From Lunularia cruciata (lineage: Eukaryota; Streptophyta; Marchantiopsida; Lunulariales; Lunulariaceae): a stretch of 64,000 bases of DNA. The DNA lies in the NCBI GenBank assembly GCA_948567375.1, contig OX419761.1, positions 54,438,501 to 54,502,500 of the forward strand. Direction: 5' to 3'. The position numbers and the translations under genes were made by a program. Positions 55,636 through 64,000 of this stretch are shown one piece after another (the first letter of the stretch is position 1; every line of letters begins with the position of its first letter). The notes below the pieces were generated by a model that worked only from the letters and a program-made list of their open reading frames with translations, searched no databases and was not told where the DNA came from.

Positions 55636-56444
55636 AATAAAAGACCGGAGAGAGAAATAGGAGAATGGAAGATCAAAGAGAAAGATCACATTGGGACTCT
55701 TGAATGAGGGAAAATCCAAATGCCTAGCATGAACTTGGGCATTGGTATTTATAAGGAAACATACAAGGCTCTTGAGAAGCTTCTCAAGAAGCTTCATAAA
55801 AGCTGCCTTCTTAGAGTGCAAGCTAAGCTAATTGGGAAGTTTCTCAAGAAGTTTCATTCTAGAAGCTGCCTACTTGGCATTGTAAGCTAAGATGGTTGGG
55901 AAGCTTCCCAAGAAACATCCTTCTAAAAACCACCTTCTTGGCGTGCAAGCTAAGCTAGTTGAGAAGCTTCCTAAGAAGCTTTCTTCTAGAAACCACCTAC
56001 TTGGTATGCAAGCTAAGCTAGTTGGGAAGCTTCCTTCTAGAAACCATATATTTGGAGTGCAAGCTAAGCTAACCGGGAAACTTCCCATGAAACTTCCTCA
56101 TAGAATTCATCACTTGACATGCACATTACCCAATACTTGGAAGGTATCAAGTAGCTTCCTAGATGCTTCTAAAATATTCTTATAATTATTGGCTAATTTG
56201 GCCTACTTGTTACTTTTTTAGAATCAACTAACTCATTGGTAACCTCCATATTGTTACATATTCCCCCACCACTAGTTGATGATATTCTCATCACCATGGA
56301 AGCTTCAAACTCATGGATGGCCATTTGTGCATTTAGAGATGAGAAAGAGGCTCCCAAGTAGCATCATGAAGGAGATATCCTTTCCAAAGGACTTTGTATT
56401 CCATATGTTGTTGGTGGCCATGTTGAATGTGGCAATGTGCAAGG
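55636..56444 (-). mobile_element. Chromovirus fragment G: 3' LTR plus chromodomain end
   Basis: LTR at 55636-56258 (623 bp, family of A/B/C, right end ATTGTTACA). It has about four AAGCTT-rich U3 units, more than A or C. Then 186 bp of the adjacent polyprotein end and purine tract complement (TATTCCCCCACC at 56259). The fragment stops at 56444, where H1 begins. It sits in element F; its left LTR terminus is slightly degraded (AATAAAAG for TGTAAAAG). Confidence 0.8.
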
Positions 56445-58071
56445 TGTGGTACTTACATTTTTTGATTTGTTGAGTTTTGAAGAAGAAGTATGTTATTGGA
56501 GGCAAATTGAAGGCAGAAAGGGGAGAAGGAGAGAAGAATCATGCATTTTGAGCCAACTCAAGGAAGTCAACTTTGTGTTAGAGGAAGAAGGACTTGAATT
56601 GGATTGGAAGGACATAGTAGACCCAAAGTAGGGTTACTTCTTTGTATTGAAATGAAAGTTGGAGGTTAGGATGACTGTGGGACCTGTATCTCAATGACCA
56701 CATGTCAAAATCATCCATACTATATTTTTTTGGAAGTGTTCTTTCCAAGGCTTTTTGTTGCCACTAAAATGTCAAAGTTTGGATTTTTGTAGTAGAAGTT
56801 ACAAGCATTTGAAGTTTATGAAGTAGATGCATTAGAGACTTTGAGTCAATATGACTTTGGATCTAGAGACTTCGCCTCAAGTTGAAAGTGACCTGATCTG
56901 AGGTAGTCATGCCTCGGATGTAGGTAACTTCAGGTGAGTTACTTGAGTCTAGTGCAATAGTTAGAGTAGAGTAGGAGACAATGTATGTCTTAGATTAGAT
57001 TTGGTTAGATCTGTGAGCCGGCTTGTCTCTCACTTAGGATGAACCTCTGATGGCTATTATGGTAGCGCACCATGGACTAAGAAGGCAAGGAACCCCAACT
57101 CCATCATACTCCTCCAAGGCTAACACTCCAAGACTCAAGACATTGCTCACTAGAGAACTCAATGAGAGAGAGATAGTTGCAAATGAAAGGATGATGAGTA
57201 CCTCCTCACCCCTTGTTTATATACTTGTGAAATAGTTACGTACCAAAGTTACTAATTACCGTAGTAACTCAAGTTACTAGACTAAAAGTCAAGTAAAGTC
57301 AAAAAGTAGAAAGGAATATCCATTCACATGGGCATATTCCCCTTATCTTGACCCAACCACTAAAGCAAGGATTCCTTCACATGGGCTATCTTTGGACTAA
57401 AGAAGAATCCAAAACAAAAAGGCTTGCGGGCCCAAGAGTTCTCAACTCTTTCCCCAAAGCCAAACACCTAGGAATAATACCAAGTCAACACACTAAAATC
57501 CAAAATAGTGGTGCTCATCTTTTCTACTTCCTCTAAAGTAAGGTCCCATCTATCTTAGCTATGACTAACTTTAGCTAACCATGACTAATATAGAACCATC
57601 CTTTATCTCTATATAAATAATATCTCTTAAGTACTTGTAATACCAAGCTAAATATCACAATACCACACACATGCACAAATGGGTGTTACAGATCAGACTT
57701 AGATAGACCTCTAGTGAGATGAAGGTGAATAAGAAGTCCAAAGTCATAGAAGTGGGAGTGCAAGTATCTTGGGTGAGTTACCTAAGACATTAGGATAGAG
57801 TGGATTAGAGGATGAAGATTTAAATAGATTAGTTATGACTTCAGTTTCAATTCAAAGATGATGGAATTAGTAGAAGATTTAGTAATAGTAGATAAGTCCA
57901 AAGTACAAGATACAAAGGAAGTTACCTTGGGTTTAGAAGCCAAAGTTGAGGTAGACATTGGATCGGATTAGTAATAATCTTGAGATATGAAGAGGTCAAT
58001 ATGAAGAGGTAGTTTGTCATTTTAGATTTGTAAGTTGGTAAAGTTGTTGTAGAACGGTATTTTAGTTAAGT
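56445..58071 (+). mobile_element. H1: long LTR of a Tat/Athila-like family, interrupted by L and I
   Basis: Starts TGTGGTACTTACATTTTTTG, like H2 at 60656 (TGTAGTACCCACATTTTTTTG), and shares with H2 the block ending GTTTAGAAGCCAAAGTYSAGGTAGACATTGGAT (57938 / 63173) and the following 100 bp. It carries remnants of the same coiled-coil frame as H2. It is inserted in G (after CAAGG) and cut at 58071 by element I. Confidence 0.7.
57012..57690 (+). repeat. L: probable solo LTR inserted in H1
   Basis: It starts TGTGAGCCGGC, ends GGGTGTTACA (TG...CA), 679 bp, flanked by GATC (57008-57011 and 57691-57694; AGATC if one base is shared). A TATATAAATA box at about 57608 lies 80 bp before the end, suggesting plus orientation. 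No coding content and no second LTR. Family not recognised. Confidence 0.6.
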
Positions 58072-59004
58072 TGTCATGCCATTTGTGGCATCACACCTAG
58101 ATTGCTCGTACTCTAGAGTTGTAGTGTTAGCAGTCAAGGGGTACTCATAAGCTACTTGTCGTTGGTCAGATTTTATGTTTAGGGTATTGACTACATGGTG
58201 GGTCCCACTATCACTTGTACCATTTGCACCATTGGGTGTGCCATTAGTGGGACCGTTAGGGTTTGAGACCTAGCTCAAGTCCAAGGGGTACACTTTCAAA
58301 CTGATTACATCAGAGGGAAATTGGGTGCAAGAACTAAGAGTGTTGGTAGTATCTCCAAGACATGCTGATTGTTGGTAGCTTCATTGAAGTTATGATTTTC
58401 CCTAGTGTGTAGAAGTTCATTCAATTGATGTAGATTTGGCAGTGAAGTAGACAATGTGCGGTAGTGCTGGCCAAATTTTGAGCAAAGAGAAGCAATTATT
58501 AAGTGGTAGTTGTGATTTTGAGCTCAAGAGGTGAAAGTAGGACCAATTTGGTGCGGTTTAGCTCAAAAAGTGAAATTGAAAGTGGAGTTGGGAACCCAAC
58601 CCTATGAATTTGTGATTTGGAGAAACTTGTCATTTCAATTTTGCTCAAGTGGAGAGTTAGCGGAGGATTTGGAGGTCAACCAACTTTAAGGATTTATGTC
58701 AAATTTTAGCCAGATTTTATGTCAAATTTTGGCCAAATTTGGAGGATTTTTTCTCGTTGGCCAGATTTAGAAGAGTTTCACTCGAGTTGGAGGAGTTTTG
58801 CAAGATTTGGAGAGGGTTTGAAGTGGCAAGAAGAAAGGCCTCATTTGGTTGAATTTCAACATTTAGAGGCTTTGAGGCATAAGACTATGGGCTATGAAGG
58901 CCTAGAAGGGCAAGCAAGCTAGCTTGCTGGCATGAGGCTAGCTAGTTTAGAGTAGATTTTGGTCATTGTTTGGCAAAATCTACCCACCCTACTAGATTGT
59001 GCAT

Positions 59005-59066
59005 GATAGGGTTTGACCCCTAGATCTTTGGTTCCTAGACTGGAGCCCTAGCCAACTGGTCCACCT
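59005..59066 (-). other. tRNA-derived segment in the leader of I
   Basis: Minus strand: TGGACCAGTTGGCTAGGGC then, about 40 bases on, GGGGTCAAACCC. Its boxes are identical to those of J, though the surrounding leader has diverged. Confidence 0.6.
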
Positions 59067-59609
59067 TCACTTGTTGTCCAAATGACTATTCCACTATTAT
59101 CTATACACATGTATCTTTGGGTAGGAGAGACATTTTGATCCCATTCTTGGTGATCATGGTAGCTTAGGAAGTAAATAGCTCATATTATATCAAATGCTAA
59201 ATGGTGGCAAAGTCAATCCAACATTGATTTATGAGATAGAGTGTTTTTGTTTAGATTTCTTGTGATTGGACCCTCTCTATTCTCTACTTCCTATTTGTGC
59301 ACCATGTTTGTGTGAGGTGCCTTGACTTTAGAGTGTTGGTGCTCTAGTGTGCTCTTGGTAGTGAGACTAGAGTGATGACCAGTCAGACTACCTATGTTTC
59401 TCTTTGGTGAGGCAGTGACCTATAAACCATGAGAGTGCATGTTTTGATAGTAGGTTATAGGTTGCCCTTTCCCCTAGTGTAGTTATCATAGTTAGAGCTA
59501 TATTAGTTGGTGACATTCAATTGGTGGTGTTGGCACTTGGTGGTGATTTCTGGTGGGGTACTTATGGTGGTTCTGGTTGCGGGTTGCAGTTCTTGGTTAC
59601 TTTGTCATG

Positions 59610-60655
59610 ATAGAGTTCTTTGAGGATTCCAGAGGAGATGGTGCTTCAATACGCAATGGGTTTACTCAAAGTGGTGCTCATTATCAGCTTGTACCTCAAG
59701 TCCCAGTGAGGAAGGAGATTGACTTTGAGTTGGAGTTTGACATAAGAGCTGATTTAGTTGAGAATGCACTTGGTACATCCGCACCATTGTTGTGGGACAT
59801 GGAAAAGATTTATGGGGCCTCCAAAGGTCCCAAGCATTACTTTGGTTTAGTGGGTACCATGGAGTTGGATGACTTCATCCTAGAGATTGATGACTTCATT
59901 GTGGAGTTTGATAGTTGGTGTAATATGCAGTAGATGCGGAACCTGACTTTGTTCACACCCTTCATGGCATAGAAGAAGTTGTTTCAACATTTGGAGGGTC
60001 CATTGATGGATGACTAGCATTAGTTCAAGAGAGCTTACTTGGAGGAGATTGAGCTATGGAGACAGTATTGGTCTCCAAATTATGTCTCCATTACTTCAGG
60101 CTTGGTTTCTAAGGGTAGATCGACAATACCCACAAGTTCTAACTCTAGTACTATTGGTGGATCTCTTAGAGATGGTGATATTATGAGTGGAGGTACTACT
60201 ATAGGAGATGGTGTAGTATTGGGGTTTAACTCCATGGTAGAGTTCTTCTAGTGTTTGAGGTAGAACTACCAAGGACTGCAGATTGACAACTTGAGGAGCT
60301 TGCAAGAGTTCCACTGGAAGGCTAGAGAAAGCCTATGTGAAGCATACACTTGCATGCAATGGCTGATTAGTTTTAATTAGGAGTTACTAAGGCCTAGGAA
60401 ATCCAGTTTTGGTATGGAATACTAGATAGGGAGTTGCAACATAGAGTTCTTGATGCTATATTGCTACAAGCTACTTTGCCTACTTTGGCAATGGTCTTGG
60501 GTTTGGCTGAGCATATTGAGCTCAACATGGTGGAGGAAAGAGTGGTGATATCTGGATTTGGTAGAGAGACCTCATCCACAACTATTACTTCTTCTAGAGT
60601 ATAGCAAAGTGCACCATGCCATGTCAGTTTTTGAGAACAAGGTGGACAGCCTAGA
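59610..60655 (+). pseudogene. Gag fragment of element I
   Basis: Matches J gag: EFFEDSRGD, GASIRNGFTQSGAHYQ, LLWDMEKIYGASKGP, ELDDFILEIDDF (with a small local duplication), EIELWRQYWSPNYVSITSG, LAEHIELNMVEERVV. Several TAG and TGA codons and small indels. Zinc knuckles and the rest are cut off by H2. Confidence 0.8.
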
Positions 60656-63600
60656 TGTAGTACCCACATTTTTTTGCTTTGACAAGTTTTCAAGAATAAG
60701 TGTATTGAGGAAGCCAAATTACAAAGAAAAGAATGGACTTATGTGTCTTTGGAGTAAACCCAAAGAAGTTGACCTTGGGTCAAGAACTAGAAGTTTACAA
60801 AGAGGATGGGTTACAAAGAGGCAAATCCAAAGAACGGCTTCTTTTGAATGGGAAGTGAAGGCCGATATGAAGAAGATGTAACAACTTTTCTATGTGTCAG
60901 GCAAGCCAAGAACATAAACTTAAAGAAATGGCAAAGGCAGGAGAAGAACACCTTGAAAGTGACAATAAAAAAATACACAACAGAAGTGGGAGTTGATTTT
61001 GAAATTGACTAAAGAATGATTGCACTTTGAGGTACTATAAAATTATGATTCCATTCATTCTGTATCCTAGCCAAATGTTTCTTGCATTACTCAACGCTAC
61101 TGCAGGAACATATGCTTGCATAATCCTCCAAAATCTGGGAGGTTGTGACAGCAGTAAGGTGAATGGCATAAACCAATTCATGTGATAAAAACTGAAAAAA
61201 CAAGACCGTGCTCAATTTCTACGGTAGTTTGGTAAGGACCCGAGATCCACATTTTCTAACAATATGTCAGGGGTACATCTCAAGATTGTGCCTTTAGCTT
61301 CCACAACCTGTGAAAATTGAGCATGTCAGGTAGATACCCTGTCCCTTTGAGTAGTTGTCCTGGAGTAATGCGCATCAAGAAGCCAATTGAGCGTGAAATT
61401 TTATGAAGTCCAGAAGGGGTTAGAGTGTTACGTCTAGGAGAGGGGATAATCTTCCAATGCCAAAGAACTAGTGAGCAGATCATGGTGAAGAACACTAAGA
61501 ACACACTCGTAGTGAGGAGTTTTGCAATTTAGCAATTAGATGTCATAGTTAAGATTGAAGTCTTGAACAGACTTTGGATCACATGCCTAGCATGGAATTG
61601 GAATGTTAGTTTTCCAAGCATCATGGCACAGATAGTTGCCAATAATTGTGAGGACGGCCTCAAAGTTATGGGGAAGAGAGGAAATCCGGCTTGATGGACT
61701 GAGTCAGATTGGAAGTTGGTATTGGGGAAGGAAGCAAGAGATGCAACTAGAATCACCTTCTATAGAAAGTATGACACTACAAAAGAAACTACTGAAATTA
61801 GAAATTTGTTCTTTGTTCTACAAAAGAAACTCTCTATGAACCAACAATGGCTACAAATTGGAGTCCTATTGGGACCCAATTAAGCAAAGCATTGTGGGAG
61901 TGATCATGGTAATGTTCAAGCCTGAGCAAACAACATACATGAACATGCAGTAGGTGGTCTTCTTCCACCAGATGTTTGCAAGAGAGAAGGTGAACTGGGC
62001 GAAGTGCTTCCATCAAAGAACAAGGTAGATGATTGTCAATTAGAGGACCAATTTGCCACCACGCTACTTTGCACCATTTGCAAGACATTTCTACTTGAGA
62101 TTAAATCTTATGACAATGGAGTTCAGACAATGGAGAGGCAGTGTATGGTTTGCATTTCCATCTTTATCTTTGACAAGAAGCGGATGAAGAGGAGCAACAA
62201 TACATTTTGCAACTGCAAGCAAGTGACAATCATTTCATCAGAATGATATAGAGGGAGATGGTAGAAGGAAGAAGTCTGAAGATGAAGAAGCGCACTAAAC
62301 CCAAAGAAGTAGCCTTACCCCCACCACAATGATAGACCTGAAGACTCAATTTTCAAGGTAAGAAGGCGGTGAAGGATGAGACTTCAAAGACAAAGTCCGA
62401 AGGAGAGACATAGTCCGAGAGAGGAGACTTTGAAGAAGCTAAACTCACATTACAAAGTGAGGAGTCTAAGAGTGAGAGTGAAGGTGAATTGATCATTTGG
62501 AGGGAGGAGATGGCCCTTGCTTAGAGTTGCCCATGGAGGAGATGGACAAAGAACTGAAGAAAGAAGGCCAAAAGGGGGTAAAATCCAAGAGGTCAATGAC
62601 AACTAAACTTGCAGGTTTGAGCTCAATGTATAAGGAAGAAGTAAGCTTGGAAGGAAGGTCATAGAAGGTACAAAGATCAAGACTTTGGAGGAAGAATCTG
62701 GCGGAAGGAGCATTGATGGAGGCAAAGTACAAAGATAGAGTAGAAGATGAAGAAGACTTTGATGGGATGGAGTACTTATTGTAGAGTGTGAGTCCGTTGT
62801 TTGTATTGTTGAAGAAGCAAAAGAAGGTGATCCAGAAAGATCATATAGAGGTGAAGAATGAGTTGCAAGTGATGAAGTATCTACTAGACAAAACAAGGGA
62901 ATTGAAGGAGATTGTAGCCCAAAGGGGAGAAGAAGTTGAAGAACTTCAAGTGGATGTAGTCTTAAAGGAGATTAAAGTAGGAGAAGTAGGAGTGCAAGTG
63001 TCTTTGGATCAATTACCTAAGACATTAGAGAAGAGTAGGTTGGGACATAAAGAGATAGAAAGGTTACCCATTAGTGAAATTGTAGTTCACGGTGAAGTAA
63101 TAGTAGAAATAGTGGAAGATGTAGTAGAATTAGATAGACCTGAAGAAGGAGAAGTGATAAGAGGATCATTGGGTTTAGAAGCCAAAGTCCAGGTAGACAT
63201 TGGATTGGATTAGCAATAGATTTGAGATTTGAAGAGGTAGATATGAAAAGGTGCATTGCTATTTTGGATATGCAAGTTTGTAGAGTTGTTGTAGAATGGT
63301 ATTTTTGTTAGTAACTATCAATTGCTCTACTATTTAAAGGAGGCTTTTACAATGTGTTGTTGTTCAACATTTGTAATTTTGAAGATAGATAAAGCAAAGT
63401 GCTGAGTTCACTACTTGCTACTTGAGCTTAATTCTGAGTCTCAATCGTATGTTTGCATTTGTGAGTGTGTGGAGAAATTCAAAGTGCAAGTTAACGTGCT
63501 TGTTGGATGTTGGATTCTATAGCCTTGATCTTCATTCTATATGTTTGATCCTAAGTGAAGTGCAATCAATGCGATGCCTTGATAGATTTGAGAAGAATTT

Positions 63601-63855
63601 AGTGTTGGTAGTATGTTGCATTTGTGAGTGCAATGCATGGTTGATGCAAAGCAATTTTGATTGAGAAAGTTGTGCTTTCAATGGAGGGGTTGAACATAAT
63701 TCTAAGGCAAAGTTATTTTGTAGTGAAGTACCTATCTTTGGAAAAGTGTAAATCATCACAATTGAAGTTTCTTTGGAAATTTTGAATCATATCTCTACAA
63801 GAACAAACTTTACTTACCTGATTACCACAAAAGTGAAATTTTTTGGGTTGTCACA
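60656..63855 (+). repeat. H2: about 3.2-kb LTR of a Tat/Athila-like retrotransposon
   Basis: It starts TGTAGTACCCAC right after CTAGA in element I and ends near TTGTCACA, just before a primer-site-like sequence. A TATTTAAAGG box at 63331-63340 suits a promoter about 500 bp from the end. Very long LTRs are typical of plant Tat/Athila lineages. Internal coding sequence, if any, is beyond the right edge. Confidence 0.62.
62788..63213 (+). CDS. Unrecognised coiled-coil, acidic ORF within LTR H2
   Basis: 141 codons rich in Glu, Lys and Val, with heptad-like spacing (KNELQVMKYLLDKTRELKEI; EEVEELQVDVVLKEIKVGEV). Similar coding-like text with interspersed stops extends upstream to about 60700, and the same protein text appears in decayed form in H1 (57720-57970). 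It therefore looks like the 3' end of an old gene carried in this LTR family, not a chance frame. I do not recognise the family. Confidence 0.45.
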   Translation: MSPLFVLLKKQKKVIQKDHIEVKNELQVMKYLLDKTRELKEIVAQRGEEVEELQVDVVLKEIKVGEVGVQVSLDQLPKTLEKSRLGHKEIERLPISEIVVHGEVIVEIVEDVVELDRPEEGEVIRGSLGLEAKVQVDIGLD

Positions 63856-63862
63856 TGATTTT

Positions 63863-63880
63863 TGGTGTTGCTACCAGGGA
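63863..63880 (+). promoter_or_regulatory. Candidate primer binding site after LTR H2
   Basis: TGGTGTTGCTACCAGGGA, preceded by TTTT. It resembles the plant Tat/Athila-type site TGGCGCCGTTGCCGGGGA with C-to-T/A changes. Supports plus orientation and H2 being a 5' LTR. The remaining 120 bp to the window end show no frame. Confidence 0.6.
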
Positions 63881-64000
63881 TAAAAATCTCAAAAGTGGAA
63901 GAATACAAAGCCAAATTCGAAATTGGGTTTTTAACCAATATGAATGTCTGCATTGAGAGAACAATGGGAAGAGAGAGAGTTCAAAGATGAAATTTTGTGA

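Larger units (their letters stand above)
58072..60655 (+). mobile_element. Element I: fourth methyltransferase-family copy, 5' part only (A1, leader, gag)
   Basis: A1 at 58072-58309 starts TGTCATGCCATTTGTGG and ends CTGATTACA, with an internal deletion of about 200 bp. The leader follows directly, as in J, with a tRNA-like segment at 59005-59066 (minus). Gag begins near 59610 and ends in the linker after the capsid at 60655, where H2 is inserted. Gag stops include the TGA at about 60631-60633, shared with J and K. The methyltransferase region, if present, is right of the window. Confidence 0.82.

Overview
The window looks like nuclear DNA of a land plant. It holds one intact plant-specific gene, a COBRA-like GPI-anchored wall protein (minus strand, 20939-18797, six exons with short introns), in a sea of nested LTR retrotransposons. 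Several of these are chromodomain Ty3/gypsy elements with primer sites matching plant initiator tRNA-Met. The retroelement content (a DNMT3-ordered cytosine methyltransferase carried by a Ty3/gypsy element) leans me towards a non-flowering plant, but the species cannot be fixed from this sequence.

Layout. 1-12620: chromoviruses. Element A ends here (integrase-chromodomain plus LTR). Element B (minus, 1474 to about 12225) was split in its integrase by element C (minus, 3024-8611, target duplication ACTCT), and an inverted LTR lies beside the 5' LTR of B. 12621-18796: AT-rich DNA with a decayed pogo-type DNA transposon (13710-15600, TA duplication, terminal inverted repeats). 18797-22860: the COBRA-like gene and its upstream flank. 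22861-26288: AT-rich spacer with an almost perfect 61-bp-arm palindrome (25663-25790). 26289-46133: element K (minus), split in its RNase H region by a plus-strand relative, element J (28887-38781). 47311-64000: a chain of insertions. A third relative, F (minus), carries chromovirus E (47510-54088, duplication CACAC) in its terminal repeat and chromovirus fragment G in its pol. G is cut by long LTR H1, H1 by a fourth relative, I (plus), and I by a long Tat/Athila-like LTR, H2, which runs to the right edge.

Main discovery. The J/K/F/I family is not an ordinary Ty3/gypsy element. J is one continuous 7.3-kb frame (30684-37988) encoding, in order: gag with two zinc knuckles, aspartic protease, a C5 cytosine-DNA methyltransferase in DNMT3-like motif order, reverse transcriptase, RNase H, zinc-finger DDE integrase and a C-terminal C4HC3 PHD finger. 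This pairs a DNA-methylation writer with a possible histone reader in one polyprotein. K keeps both the methyltransferase and the PHD, and F keeps PHD remnants. The terminal repeats are also unusual: J and K read A1-internal-B1-A2-B2 (split direct repeats, the DIRS/PAT layout), yet they carry a DDE-type integrase and are flanked by 4-5 bp target duplications. F shows B1-A2-B2 at its 3' end and I shows A1 without B at its 5' end.

J has 15 internal stop codons (12 TAG, 3 TGA, no TAA) and no frameshift. This pattern fits loss of methylated C at CAG and CGA sites, and some of the stops are shared between copies. A tRNA-derived sequence lies antisense in the leader of J, K and I. No retroelement in the window looks active. 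The COBRA-like gene looks functional.
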